Shown piece after piece: positions 17,891 through 26,944 of a DNA stretch of 64,000 nt (its first letter is position 1; every line of letters begins with the position of its first letter). Source of the DNA: Gordonibacter sp. An230 (GTDB taxonomy: Bacteria; Actinomycetota; Coriobacteriia; Coriobacteriales; Eggerthellaceae); the NCBI RefSeq assembly GCF_002159915.1, contig NZ_NFJP01000006.1, forward strand, positions 1 through 64,000. Direction: 5' to 3'. The notes below the pieces were generated by a model. It saw only the letters and a program-made list of their open reading frames with translations, did not search any database and had not been told where the DNA came from. Position numbers and translations under genes: made by a program.

Positions 17891-17922
17891 GTATTTGTGC
17901 GCACGTTCGTGCGCACAAATAC
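17891..17922. other. oriT: candidate origin of transfer (oriT) hairpin
   Basis: GTATTTGTGCGCAC (17891-17904) and GTGCGCACAAATAC (17909-17922) form a perfect 14-bp inverted repeat around GTTC. It sits in the 225-bp gap between the small gene and mobC, just upstream of mobC and the relaxase gene, the usual place for an oriT of a MOBP system, whose nic site lies beside an inverted repeat. A terminator role is less likely because there is no T run. Inference from position and structure. Confidence 0.6.
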
Positions 17923-18048
17923 CGGTCGCCTCCGGCGCCCGCTGGCGCGCCGCCGCTTCGCGCGTCGCGGTTTTCCCGTCATTCCCTTCTTTCCCATCAT
18001 GTCCCGTGCGAGCTCTCTTCGCCGCGGCTGCGGAGACGGGAGGGGGCT

Positions 18049-18414
18049 ATGACGGCAGACGAGCGCAAGGATGCCCGCCTGCACATCCGGCTCACACCCT
18101 CGCAGGACCGGGCTCTCTCCGAGAGGGCGCGGGCTGCGGGGGTCACCAAAACGGATTACGTGACGGCGGCGCTTGAGAGAACCGTGCTGCTTCCGGCGGC
18201 CGACCGCGACCTTTTGCGCGCTCTGCTTCTCGAGCTGGCGCGGCAGGGCAACAACCTCAACCAGGTGGCCCATCGCCTCAACGCGCTCTCGCGCGTCGAC
18301 CCGCTCGGGTGCGCCGATGCCATCGCCTCCGTCTCCGAGAGCCAGGCGGCGCGCGTCGAGGCGTACCGTGCGGTCCGGGACGCGCTGTCGTCCGAGAGGA
18401 GGGCGCGCACGTGA
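18049..18414 (+). CDS. mobC: MobC-like relaxosome accessory protein
   Basis: 121 residues. An N-terminal ribbon-helix-helix (ARLHIRLTPSQDRALSERARAAGVTKTDYV) and the C-terminal phrase QGNNLNQVAHRLNAL identify the bacterial mobilisation protein family MobC, which binds oriT and helps the relaxase open the nic site. ATG 18049 follows GGAGGGGG. The stop overlaps the relaxase GTG (GTGA), so the two are translationally coupled. The candidate oriT is about 130 bp upstream. Confidence 0.88.
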   Translation: MTADERKDARLHIRLTPSQDRALSERARAAGVTKTDYVTAALERTVLLPAADRDLLRALLLELARQGNNLNQVAHRLNALSRVDPLGCADAIASVSESQAARVEAYRAVRDALSSERRART

Positions 18415-19667
18415 CCATGCTCAAAACCATAGATGGGCACAACTCCGTGCGAGCGCTGAAGAGGTACCTCGAACGAAACGGGCGCGCGGCGGCCACCCTG
18501 TGCCTGAACCTCGGAGACGAGCGTGAGTGGGCGGCCGACATGGACGCCACGCGCCGCGCCCGCGGGCACGACCGGAAGCGCGGCGGGCGCGGTCGCACGC
18601 GGTTCTACGAGCATTTCGTCGTGTCTCCCAATCCGAAGGACGAGGCGGCCCTCGACAAGGACAGGGTGATGGGGCTCGCTGCGAGGTGGGCTCGGGAGAT
18701 GTTCCCCGACCACGAGATCGCTGTCGTGCTGCACGACGATGCGGCCCGTGCGGGATACCATGCCCACGTCGTGGTTAACTGCACCAACCTTGCGACGGGC
18801 CTGAAGCTTCAGATGGGCGACAAGGACCAGCGTCGGCAGGCGAACCGCCTCCAGCGCATCTCCGAGGAGCTGGGGTTCTCCGCCTTGCCCGACTTGCCCG
18901 CCCGACGCGCCGACCGCGATGCGCGCACCTCTGCCGAGCGGGGGATGGCCTCGCGGGGAGAGGCATCGTGGAAAGAGGACATCCGGAGGGCGGTCACTGC
19001 GGCCGGGGCGGTTTCTGAGGACTTCGCATCCCTTGAGCGAGCCCTCGGCTCGGCAGGGTACTCCATGCGGTTGACTAGGCGCGGCATCACCTACTTCCAT
19101 CCGGATGGAGAGCACAAGGCCACTGACGAGAGCCTGGGGCGGGCGTTCTCCCCTTCCGGTATCGAGGCCCTTGCTCCGGATGCTCGCTGGGAGGACTTCC
19201 CTTCGGAAGTGGAGGGGAAGGGGGCGCTGTCCCATTTCTCGGCCGACGATCTGGCCCGGTGCCTGCTCACCATAAGGAGGGAGGGGGTCGGGTCGCTGCG
19301 GGGCTTCGATGCCCTCAAGGAGTCGGCCGAGGGGAGGCTTGCCGCTGCGAGGGCCGAGATGCGCGAGATAGCGGTGAGGCTCGCTTCGGGAGGTCCCGAG
19401 GAGCTGCAGGTGGACCTGTTGGGAAGGGAGGAGGCGCTTGTGTCGGAACTCGACGAGCAGACTGCGCGTCTGAGCAACCTCTCGTTCTCTCGCCACGTGG
19501 CTGCGACGGTGCTGAGGGAGGCCGAGGAAGCGCGGTCGGCGGCTCTCAGAGGCACCGGGCGGGAAGGGTTTCGCGGAGTCGGAAGCCGGGCTCGCGCCTC
19601 CAATGGCGAGCGGGAAGGGCGGGCTGAGAGGGGCTGCTCTGAAGGAGAAAGAGAATCGGCCAGATGA
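18411..19667 (+). CDS. MOBP-type relaxase (MobA/VirD2 family)
   Basis: 418 residues. The N-terminal relaxase domain carries the metal-binding histidine motif in VVLHDDAARAGYHAHVVVN (motif III, HxDx...HxH type) preceded by YEHFVVSPNP; the catalytic Tyr is probably among the N-terminal or FYEHF tyrosines, which I cannot fix. It nicks oriT and stays bound to the transferred strand. GTG 18411 overlaps the mobC stop and has GAGGAGG upstream. The C-terminal half is helical and charged. It is short for an ICE relaxase, and the sequence after the stop drops sharply in GC, so the 3' end may have been trimmed when the siderophore island arrived (inference). Confidence 0.85.
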   Translation: MTMLKTIDGHNSVRALKRYLERNGRAAATLCLNLGDEREWAADMDATRRARGHDRKRGGRGRTRFYEHFVVSPNPKDEAALDKDRVMGLAARWAREMFPDHEIAVVLHDDAARAGYHAHVVVNCTNLATGLKLQMGDKDQRRQANRLQRISEELGFSALPDLPARRADRDARTSAERGMASRGEASWKEDIRRAVTAAGAVSEDFASLERALGSAGYSMRLTRRGITYFHPDGEHKATDESLGRAFSPSGIEALAPDARWEDFPSEVEGKGALSHFSADDLARCLLTIRREGVGSLRGFDALKESAEGRLAAARAEMREIAVRLASGGPEELQVDLLGREEALVSELDEQTARLSNLSFSRHVAATVLREAEEARSAALRGTGREGFRGVGSRARASNGEREGRAERGCSEGERESAR

Positions 19668-19944
19668 TGCCCCTTCGAGGAGCGTGCCTTTTCCCATTGC
19701 CGTCATTCGTTCGATTGCGATTGTGGGAATGTTGCCGCCCTGTCTGCTTGCAAAGGAATTCATATTTGAGTCTTGATGGGCTTACTTCATCGTGCTGCGA
19801 GTTTTTCGACGAAACGAACCGTAGAGTCTAAGTTCCACCTTGTTTGCTGGAATCTAGTAGAAGGCGCTATCGTTTCAAGGGGGTATAGAGTATTCAAAGA
19901 GAAAAGAGGGAGGGCGGGTGCGCCGGTTGTCCACAAGCTTCTTG
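19668..19944. other. junction between mobilisation genes and siderophore island
   Basis: 277 bp in which GC falls from about 67% to about 48%. One open frame (19773-19979) has no ribosome binding site and no similarity I can see. No inverted repeats or transposase remnants are obvious. Confidence 0.4.
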
Positions 19945-20637
19945 TTAACGAGCTTCAACGTATGCGCAGGTGGTTATGATCCCGTCTCTGCATTGCCATT
20001 TTCCGCGCATCGAAGGGAAGAATCCGGTGCGATCCTCGCTTTTGTTTTCGAACTCTCTTGATGGGCGGGCATGGAAAGCGCCGCGCGAGGACGAAGGAGT
20101 TGAGTGGGGTTCGGCTGTTAGCGATATATGCGCGTCCTCAAATCCCAACCATTCTTTTGTAATGGGATACCATGCCTTGAAAAGAGCCTCCTTTGAGCAA
20201 AATAAAAGCGTGTCCCATTGCACTGGAAATGGGGACTCGCGTAATTGCCGCAGTAAAGCCTCTTCATGCCGGGTTATTACAAGAGGCGTTACTTCATCAG
20301 GTAGTTTCACATTGCGCTCGGCGTCGATTCCGATAGAGGAGTAATCGCTTGAAAAGGCGGTGGCCGCTGCTCTATACCGAACGCAGTGGGTCATGCTCCC
20401 TACGACTCCCCAGGGCCATCTGGGTGCGCCCCCAATGCCTTTCGGCAAAGGGGATGGAGGGAGTCCCATCCGATGCAGCGCGATTCGGGCGCAACACCGA
20501 ACGCTGATGTATTCGTTTCTCCTTTTCGGCACGGCTTCGCGAATCTGCTCCTCCTCTTCTTCGAAAATGAGTTTCGAGGTCGCATCCCCGAACATGTCAA
20601 CGCCTGTTGCCTTGCTCGGAAGAATTCCTTCTATCAT
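19945..20637 (-). CDS. 4'-phosphopantetheinyl transferase (EntD/Sfp type)
   Basis: 230 residues. It attaches the phosphopantetheine arm of CoA to the carrier-protein serines of the NRPS. Family motifs are visible: GSMTHC (residues 80-85, the GS(I/M)SH block), GIDAE (103-107, Mg-binding Asp and Glu) and FCSKEALFKAWYP (146-157, the W(A)xKEAxxKA block). Its start overlaps the stop of the reductase gene (ATGA, 20634-20637), so both come from one minus-strand transcript reading away from the aryl-AMP ligase gene. A PPTase dedicated to a siderophore NRPS is usual in yersiniabactin- and equibactin-type loci. Confidence 0.9.
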   Translation of the reverse strand: MIEGILPSKATGVDMFGDATSKLIFEEEEEQIREAVPKRRNEYISVRCCARIALHRMGLPPSPLPKGIGGAPRWPWGVVGSMTHCVRYRAAATAFSSDYSSIGIDAERNVKLPDEVTPLVITRHEEALLRQLRESPFPVQWDTLLFCSKEALFKAWYPITKEWLGFEDAHISLTAEPHSTPSSSRGAFHARPSREFENKSEDRTGFFPSMRGKWQCRDGIITTCAYVEAR

Positions 20638-21746
20638 ATTACCCCCTCTTCAATGGCGTTCTCCCCATAGCGCCGGTCTGCTATTTCGAATGCGTCAAGT
20701 GAAGGAGACTGTCGAAGTACGGAAACGGCCCAATCGGGATCGACCATTTCGGCTGCGAACCCTATCCCTTCGGTTGCTTTTCCTTCGACGAGAGCGAGAG
20801 CCGTTAGCGCGGTCATGGTCGCAATAAGGCGGTATGCGTCGTGCGTGCGTAAGGCCACGGTTCTTGAGACGGCTTCTCCATTTGCGACGCCATCCATTTG
20901 GAACACGAGCATGTAATAGGGTTTCCGTCCAAGTAGGTCAAGTGTGGCTGCTTGGTTTAAATCTTCCAGCGCTTGTCCCAAATGATCTTCCGAGAAATCT
21001 CCACCCATCTGTTGAATGAAAGTGTCTATGAGCTTTTCCCCGGCAAAAATGTTCCAAAAATCACAGTTGTTAAGCCTGAGATCGCACGCAAGCCTTTCTG
21101 ATTCAATGCTAAAGAACGGATATGCATTGACGCGGTCGGGAACAAAAGGGACTTCTAGATTCTTCGCAGGGCGAAGGGCTTTGGATGCCTTGCGTCCAGA
21201 TCTCCAGCCAGCTAATGGCTCTCCATGAGGCTCTCTTTTGCCGTCCATGCTGAGAAGCATGTCGATTGTGCTTGCGGTGCTGCATCTTTCTAAACCCCCA
21301 ACGTAGGTAGAGAGGTTATTGGGATGGTCGAATCCTTTTGCCATCCATCGAGGTACAAGGCCTGATAATCCAGGCAAGACACCTGCGGATAACAATGCGC
21401 TACATGAGGTTTGGCGAGCGAGAAGTAGCTTGTAAACCGGGTAATCGCCGGAAGCATCAACATAAGGCGCTGATGCAACGCTTGCGGCGTGGGCCAGTCG
21501 ATCAAGTATGATATACGAAGGTCCGGCGCAATTGACTACGACAGAGCTTCCTTCGCAGAAGCGCACGGAGTCTCTTTCGCAAGTCAAATCGAACGGGAAG
21601 ATGTCAGCGTAAGGGACTTCTTCTGCAATTTCAAACAACGCATGCTGGTTTCGCCCGCCAAGGCGAATATGAGCAAGGCCCATGCGCACCAGTTCTTTAA
21701 CTACGAGGCGGCCGACATTGCCGCTGGCACCAGCCACGCTAATCAT
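20634..21746 (-). CDS. saccharopine-dehydrogenase-like NAD(P) oxidoreductase (candidate thiazolinyl imide reductase)
   Basis: 370 residues. The N-terminal Rossmann motif VAGASGNVGRLVV is followed by a saccharopine-dehydrogenase-like fold (GLAHIRLGGRN, VNCAGP, YVDASGDYPVY). Siderophores of the yersiniabactin type need a reductase to turn one thiazoline into thiazolidine (YbtU, PchG); those enzymes belong to a different Rossmann family, so the equivalence here rests on gene context, not sequence. ATG 21746 follows AGGAGGGA. It is divergent from the aryl-AMP ligase gene and coupled to the PPTase gene. An alternative is tailoring of another siderophore intermediate. Confidence 0.7.
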   Translation of the reverse strand: MISVAGASGNVGRLVVKELVRMGLAHIRLGGRNQHALFEIAEEVPYADIFPFDLTCERDSVRFCEGSSVVVNCAGPSYIILDRLAHAASVASAPYVDASGDYPVYKLLLARQTSCSALLSAGVLPGLSGLVPRWMAKGFDHPNNLSTYVGGLERCSTASTIDMLLSMDGKREPHGEPLAGWRSGRKASKALRPAKNLEVPFVPDRVNAYPFFSIESERLACDLRLNNCDFWNIFAGEKLIDTFIQQMGGDFSEDHLGQALEDLNQAATLDLLGRKPYYMLVFQMDGVANGEAVSRTVALRTHDAYRLIATMTALTALALVEGKATEGIGFAAEMVDPDWAVSVLRQSPSLDAFEIADRRYGENAIEEGVI

Positions 21747-21900
21747 TCATTCCCTCCTGCCATGTACGATTTACATCCGAAAACCTAAAAGCGAGTTAAC
21801 TTAATCTAATATTATATACACCAAGCAATGACAGTGATATGCTACATCTCTCTTTACAAAGCATATGCAATTCGCTCAGGCGCTATCGACGGGAGAGAGT
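21747..21900. promoter_or_regulatory. divergent promoter region reductase / aryl-AMP ligase
   Basis: 154 bp between divergent starts with an AT-rich core (21797-21822: TTAACTTAATCTAATATTAT). It must hold both promoters. No perfect palindrome is seen; GTTAACTTAATCTAAT resembles half-sites of the TTAG/CTAA type found at other island promoters. Confidence 0.4.
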
Positions 21901-23496
21901 ATGCTGGAGGGGTTTACGCCGTGGTCCCAGAAAATATCCAATTCGTATAAACAGAAGGGGTACTGGCTCGAGGAAACGATATACGGTTTTTTACAAAAAG
22001 CTGCTAGAGGGCATCGGGAGAAAACGGCTGTCGCTGATTCTTTTAGAGAGCTAACATACGCTGAGCTTGAATGCGAGGCAGAGTCGATGGCCGCGTCTTT
22101 TTTCGAGAAGGGCGTTAGGTCGGGTCAAACCGTGGTGATGCATCTGTCGAACTCCGTGACTTTTGCCATTGCGTTTTTGGGTTTGCAAAGGCTGGGGGCC
22201 ATTCCTGTATTAGCGCTCTCTTCTCATAGGGAGAGGGAGATACTGCATTTTTGCCGTATCTCGCAAGCGTCTTTTTACATTCTCTCGAGAGATGTTCGGA
22301 CGGACGGTTGTTCGAGCATGGTTTCGGCCATTCTTGAGGGAATGCCTGGTCTTGAGGTGATTTACGTAGAGGATATGAAACGAGGAAGCGTTTCCTGCCC
22401 CAGACCGAATCCCGATCCTTCGGATGTTGCGCTTTTGCTGACCTCTGGGGGAACTACGGGTCTTCCGAAGTTGATCCCTCGAACTCATAATGATTATTTG
22501 TGTTTCGCTCGCGAAAGCGCACGAAGTGTGAGGCTTTCCAAAGACGATGTATACTTGGTTGCGCTACCCGCGGCGCACAATTTCCCGCTTGCAAGTCCTG
22601 GCATATTGGGGGCATTGGCTTCTGCAGCGACGGTCGTTTTTTCGAAAAGTGTTGCGCCCGACGATGCGTTTGAGCTCATTCAAAAATATCGTGTAACTGT
22701 AACATCCCTTGTCCCAGCCGTTGCCCGGCTTTGGGCAGATGCAAAGGACTGGATGCCTGAGGATTTGTCGAGTTTGCGTCTTATTCAAGTGGGCGGCTCT
22801 CGCTTGATGCCGGAGCATTCTCGACAATTACGCTCGGCTTTTGGGTCTATAGTTCAGCAAGTGTACGGAATGGCTGAGGGGTTGATGCATCTTACGGAAA
22901 TAGGGGCTCCTGATGAAGTGGTTGACAATACCCAGGGGCGTTCATTGAGCGTCGATGACGAAACCAGGGTTGTTGGCGATGACGGACGCGATGTGCCTGT
23001 CGGGTCTGTCGGTCAGCTTCTCGTTCGTGGACCTTATACTGTCCGTGGATACTTCCGAGCTCCCGAGCAGAATAAAAGATCTTTTACGGGCGATGGTTTC
23101 TATTGCACGGGGGATCTTGTGAGGTTTACTCCCGATGGCTATATTGTTGTGGAAGGACGGGTAAAAGACCAGATCAACAGGGCTGGTGAAAGTGTATCTG
23201 CGGTAGAGATAGAAGAGCTTCTCATAACTCACTCTTCGATCGAAGACGCCGCCGTCATCGCTGTTCCTGATGAGATGCTGGATGAACGTATTTGTGCATT
23301 TGTCATAATTGCGGATGGGTACGATCCTGTTGATCGTTTGGAGATTCGACACTTCTTAATCAGTGAAGGACTCGCTTCTTTCAAGGTTCCTGACGATGTA
23401 AGAGTGTTGAAGAGGTTTCCGGCTACTGCCGCGGGAAAAACAGATAAAAAAGCTCTTCTGGATATCTACGAAAAGACGAAAAATGCTGTCGAGTAA
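21901..23496 (+). CDS. aryl-AMP ligase (2,3-dihydroxybenzoate or salicylate activating, EntE/DhbE/YbtE family)
   Basis: 531 residues. It adenylates an aryl acid and loads it on the aryl carrier protein that starts a siderophore. The N-terminal GFTPWSQ and KGYW and the phrase PVLALSSHRE are typical of EntE/DhbE. Adenylation motifs: LLTSGGTTGLPK (about 179-190), YGMAEG, YCTGDL, GRVKDQINRAGE and C-terminal AAGKTDKKAL (catalytic Lys). The substrate loop is AAHNFPLASPG; Ser at the DhbE-240 position favours dihydroxybenzoate, but Met follows GL where DhbE has Val and salicylate enzymes Leu, so specificity is open. No salicylate or dihydroxybenzoate synthase is in the window. ATG 21901 follows GGGAGAGAG. 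Confidence 0.92.
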   Translation: MLEGFTPWSQKISNSYKQKGYWLEETIYGFLQKAARGHREKTAVADSFRELTYAELECEAESMAASFFEKGVRSGQTVVMHLSNSVTFAIAFLGLQRLGAIPVLALSSHREREILHFCRISQASFYILSRDVRTDGCSSMVSAILEGMPGLEVIYVEDMKRGSVSCPRPNPDPSDVALLLTSGGTTGLPKLIPRTHNDYLCFARESARSVRLSKDDVYLVALPAAHNFPLASPGILGALASAATVVFSKSVAPDDAFELIQKYRVTVTSLVPAVARLWADAKDWMPEDLSSLRLIQVGGSRLMPEHSRQLRSAFGSIVQQVYGMAEGLMHLTEIGAPDEVVDNTQGRSLSVDDETRVVGDDGRDVPVGSVGQLLVRGPYTVRGYFRAPEQNKRSFTGDGFYCTGDLVRFTPDGYIVVEGRVKDQINRAGESVSAVEIEELLITHSSIEDAAVIAVPDEMLDERICAFVIIADGYDPVDRLEIRHFLISEGLASFKVPDDVRVLKRFPATAAGKTDKKALLDIYEKTKNAVE

Positions 23497-23574
23497 GCGC
23501 TTTCGACTTGAGGTTTTGCGGGAATGTGGCGAGGGCCGATGGCGATCGCTTGCCGGTTCCTGGTTTGATGGCTG

Positions 23575-24579
23575 CTAAGAATCGGGATACATGATTTGAT
23601 TGGCGGTGTCGCTTGGGGGTAACGTTCTGGCGCGGGATGCCTTCCTCCATTCGGAAGGGCTTTTGCCCGAGGCCCGTCTGAAAAAAGTTGTGAAGTATGC
23701 TGGAGATCGAATTCCGATTTGCTCGGAAACGGTCTTGATGGGTTGCCCACAGAGAAGGAGCTCTTTCGCGCGTTCCATTCGACGATCGGCAATGTAGTCG
23801 CTCATGCTTCGGCCTACAATCTGCTTGAAAAGCTTTTTGAACTTGCTGGCGCTCATGCCCGCAAGGGCGAGCATATCTTCTTGGCGAAGGGGCTTGTCAA
23901 GGTTCTGGTCGATATAGCGGACGACGCAGGCGATGGCATCTTTGTCATCGCGGTTGAGCGTGAGGGTGTTTTTCATCCCCAGGATGGCGCCCATGATCAT
24001 GTCTGCGGATCCCGAAAATACGAGCTTTGCCGCAGGACCTGAAAAAGCGCAGTTTTTGATGGCGTCGAAGGAGCGCGCGATTTCGAGGGACCAAGACACC
24101 TTTCGCTTTAGGCTCAGAAGGTCCGTGGCGAGCTCGTGCAAGGACACCTCGTCGTCTCGAAGCCTGCTTTCAAAGTAAGCTTCTAGATACTGCACCTCAA
24201 CGTAGTTGTAGCGAGCGCCCTTTTTGAGAAGGGTGAACGCGTTGCGTTCGGCCACCTCTGCGAAACTGGCGATAGCGTTTTCGCCGGGGCGGCTTCGCGC
24301 ATCGTGTCTCACGGAAACGAATTCAGGAAACTTCATCGAAAAAGGTCGGTTCTCTAAAACTCGAAAGTCGGCTATGTAGACGAACAATCCGAGGGCGTCG
24401 GTCCACGCAAAATAGGTTCCGCTTGACAAGACGGAGTCTCCTTGAAAGAGCATCCCGCAGTTTTTTGAATTGCTCCTTGCGGGGAGCATTCCGATGGATT
24501 CCAAAGGTTTCCCGATGTAGCGCAGAATGACCTCATCTGGATTCTCTTGCCGGTTTCTTTCTTGGTCTGGCGTTTCCAT
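23575..24579 (-). CDS. AraC-family regulator of the siderophore island (copy A)
   Basis: 334 residues. The C-terminal 100 residues carry the two AraC helix-turn-helix motifs (RQEDMLALAGMSASKFKKLFK and IKTVSEQIGIRSPAYFTTFFRRASGKSPSEWR). The N-terminal part, with NCGMLFQGDS-type sequence, resembles YbtA/PchR-like regulators that bind a ferric siderophore and activate its transport and synthesis genes. ATG 24579 follows TCCGGAGAAGCG. It is divergent from the first ECF operon, which it probably activates when siderophore is present (inference). The inverted repeat at 24701-24718 lies between them. Confidence 0.85.
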   Translation of the reverse strand: METPDQERNRQENPDEVILRYIGKPLESIGMLPARSNSKNCGMLFQGDSVLSSGTYFAWTDALGLFVYIADFRVLENRPFSMKFPEFVSVRHDARSRPGENAIASFAEVAERNAFTLLKKGARYNYVEVQYLEAYFESRLRDDEVSLHELATDLLSLKRKVSWSLEIARSFDAIKNCAFSGPAAKLVFSGSADMIMGAILGMKNTLTLNRDDKDAIACVVRYIDQNLDKPLRQEDMLALAGMSASKFKKLFKQIVGRSMSDYIADRRMERAKELLLCGQPIKTVSEQIGIRSPAYFTTFFRRASGKSPSEWRKASRARTLPPSDTANQIMYPDS

Positions 24580-24700
24580 TCGCTTCTCCGGACTCATTTG
24601 CTCTCTCGTATTGAGCTCAATTATAAAAATCGGCCTGTATTTTTTCAATTTGAGACAATTTGTCATGAAACCGGAATTTGCGCGCTGTTGTCATACTAGG

Positions 24701-24718
24701 CTAACTTTGAGCAGTTAG
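24701..24718. promoter_or_regulatory. inverted repeat upstream of ECF operon A
   Basis: CTAACT-TTGAGC-AGTTAG, a 6-bp perfect inverted repeat 21 bp before the ecfT start, preceded by ACTAGG. TTAG/CTAA half-sites are typical of DtxR-family boxes, and a DtxR-like gene lies at the island's right end. Candidate iron-dependent operator. Confidence 0.4.
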
Positions 24719-24739
24719 TTTGGTGAAACATGCGGAAGG

Positions 24740-25480
24740 GTGAACGTGTCGGATAAGGCTGATTCTCGGTTGGCGCTACGGCTCGATCCAAGGACGAAGA
24801 TTATCCTGTTGGTCGTTTTCGGCATCTGCGCCTGCTTTTGCCGCGATGCGGCGTGGGGTTCCGTTTTGTTTGCTCTCGCGCTGCTGTTCTCCTGCATAAC
24901 GGGAGAGGCCCGTTTGGCGGTGAAGTTTCTCGTCGGCTATGTTGCCGTGCTCGTCTTCGTTACTTTGGCCGTGACGGTTAATCCGGAGATTGGCACGCGC
25001 ATCGCTCTGATCTTCCAGTCGTTTCGAGCGGCCTTCCCTCCTTTTTTGATGGCCGCCATCCTTATCATGACGACCAAGACGGGCGATCTCGTGGCCGCGC
25101 TTTACGCCTTTCGTGTTCCGCGCCTCCTCGTCATACCCTTGGCAGTTGGCATCAGATTCTTTCCGACGCTTGTCGAGGAGTTTCGTTGCGTCGTCGATGC
25201 GGCAAGGCTGCAAGGCGTGAGTTTTTCTCCCGCCGGGGTGGTCCGCCATCCTTCGACGATCTGCGAATCTTTGATAGTTCCCACTGTCTTGAGGTCGGCC
25301 AAAATCGCCGAAGAGCTTGCGGCGGCTGCGGTCACGCGCGGCATCGAGAAGCCAGGCGAGCGCACGTCGTTCAACGAGCTCGCGCTCTCAAGGGCCGATA
25401 TAGCCCTGCTCCTTTGCTTTTCCGCCGCCTGCGTAGCTGTTTCCGTTGCTTGCTCCATTGCGAAAGGGGGCTGGGCGTGA
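24740..25480 (+). CDS. ECF transporter transmembrane component (EcfT), set A
   Basis: 246 residues, about five to six membrane helices. It opens with the family phrase LRLDPRTKIILLVVF and carries the two coupling-helix motifs that contact the ATPases (AARLQGVSF and AVTRGIEKPG, the Ala-Arg-Gly type signature). EcfT links the ATPases to the substrate-binding S component. The GTG start 24740 (or GTG 24746) follows GGAAGGG. Its stop overlaps the ATPase start (TGATG), and the S component follows, giving a complete T-A-S operon before the two ABC exporter-fold genes. Confidence 0.88.
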   Translation: MNVSDKADSRLALRLDPRTKIILLVVFGICACFCRDAAWGSVLFALALLFSCITGEARLAVKFLVGYVAVLVFVTLAVTVNPEIGTRIALIFQSFRAAFPPFLMAAILIMTTKTGDLVAALYAFRVPRLLVIPLAVGIRFFPTLVEEFRCVVDAARLQGVSFSPAGVVRHPSTICESLIVPTVLRSAKIAEELAAAAVTRGIEKPGERTSFNELALSRADIALLLCFSAACVAVSVACSIAKGGWA

Positions 25481-26883
25481 TGGAACGTCTGGCGATAGAC
25501 CTGAAGGGCGTTACGTTCAAGTACAAAAACGCTGACGAGCCGAGCGTTTGCGACGTCTCCTTGGAGGTTTCGGCTGGCGAATGCGTTGTCCTCACGGGTG
25601 CTTCGGGATGCGGAAAGACGACCCTCACGCGCATTGTAAACGGACTCGCCTATGACTTCTACGAAGGCGATCTGTCGGGATCGGCACGTGTGTGCGGGCG
25701 CGATGTGACAGAGATGCCTTCGTGGGAGCGCGCCCGTGTCGTCGGGTCTGTGTTTCAGAATCCGCGTACGCAGTTCTTCAATCTCGACACTACCGGCGAG
25801 GTGGTGTTCGGGATGGAAAACTTAGGCGTGAGCCACGACGACATGCATAGCCGCTATGACCGCGTGGTGGAAGAGCTGGGAATACGGGGCCTTATGGATC
25901 GTGGCATTTTCCAGCTTTCGGGCGGGCAAAAGCAAGCTGTGGCCTTTGCGAGCGCATGGGCGAACACCCCCGCTGCGTATGTCTTAGACGAGCCGTCCTC
26001 CAACCTCGACATCCCCTCGATGAGGCGTTTGGCGAGTTTCGTCGCCAAGGCGAAGAAGGAGGGCGCTGCGGTTCTGGTTGCCGAGCATCGACTGTTCTGG
26101 CTGGCCGATGTGGCCGACCGCTTCGTATGCATACGCGATGGCCGCGTTGCGGGCTCTTGGTCGGCCGACGAGTTCGCTCGGCTCGGGGCAGATTTCAGGG
26201 AGAGGTTGGGGATGCGCTCTCTCGAGCAACCGAGCTGCGCCCACCTCGATAAGGCTTCGACCGCTTCGGCTTCTTGCGCGTGCGAGGTGAGAGGATTGAG
26301 CGCAGGATACGGAGGCGGCTTGGCGCTCGATCAGGTTAACTTTTCCTTCGACAAAGGCGAGGTCGTCGGCATCGTCGGCGAGAACGGGCGCGGAAAGTCC
26401 ACGCTCCTGCGCTGCATATGCGGGCTCCATAGGGAGGTTTCGGGGCAGGTGCTGTTCGAGAACTCTCCCGTCGATGCGAAGAGGCGGCCGGAGAAGGCTT
26501 TTCTTGTCATGCAGGACGTCGACTACCAGCTGTTCCGCACGAGCGTTATGGCGGAGCTGGCGGCGGCCGCGCGCCGCGGGAATCGCGAGCTGGAGGAGGC
26601 TCGGGCACTGCTCGAAGAGCTTGGTTTGGAGCGCTTTTCCGACAGGCACCCCGCATCTTTGTCGGGGGGCCAGAAGCAGAGGGTCGTCTGCGCCATGGCG
26701 GCTCTCAGCCCTTGCGACGTGGTGCTGCTGGACGAGCCTACGAGTGGGCTCGACTTCGTCAACATGGTTCGCCTCGCCTCATTGGTCAGGAGATTCGCTT
26801 CGGAGGGGAGGGCTGTCGTCGTGGTTTCGCACGATGCCGAGTTCCTTTCGAGGGCTTGCGACCGAGTGGTGCGATTCGAATAG
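25480..26883 (+). CDS. fused ECF energy-coupling ATPase (EcfA-EcfA'), set A
   Basis: 467 residues containing two complete ABC ATPase domains. Domain 1 (about 1-225): GASGCGKTT, LSGGQKQAV, VLDEPSSNLD. Domain 2 (about 260-467): GENGRGKST, LSGGQKQRV, LLDEPTSGLD. In most ECF systems these are separate proteins; fused forms are known for dedicated (group I-like) transporters. It powers the EcfT-S complex. ATG 25480 overlaps the ecfT stop. Domain 1 has Ala after GGQKQ, slightly atypical but compatible with activity. Confidence 0.92.
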   Translation: MERLAIDLKGVTFKYKNADEPSVCDVSLEVSAGECVVLTGASGCGKTTLTRIVNGLAYDFYEGDLSGSARVCGRDVTEMPSWERARVVGSVFQNPRTQFFNLDTTGEVVFGMENLGVSHDDMHSRYDRVVEELGIRGLMDRGIFQLSGGQKQAVAFASAWANTPAAYVLDEPSSNLDIPSMRRLASFVAKAKKEGAAVLVAEHRLFWLADVADRFVCIRDGRVAGSWSADEFARLGADFRERLGMRSLEQPSCAHLDKASTASASCACEVRGLSAGYGGGLALDQVNFSFDKGEVVGIVGENGRGKSTLLRCICGLHREVSGQVLFENSPVDAKRRPEKAFLVMQDVDYQLFRTSVMAELAAAARRGNRELEEARALLEELGLERFSDRHPASLSGGQKQRVVCAMAALSPCDVVLLDEPTSGLDFVNMVRLASLVRRFASEGRAVVVVSHDAEFLSRACDRVVRFE

Positions 26884-26944
26884 AGGCATTGTGGAAAGGG
26901 GTCGGCATCGGGCCGATCCTATCCGGAATCGAGAAAGGACTTCC

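Noticed and set aside
19773-19979. 68-codon frame before the PPTase gene
   Set aside because: No ribosome binding site, no similarity, lies at a composition junction.
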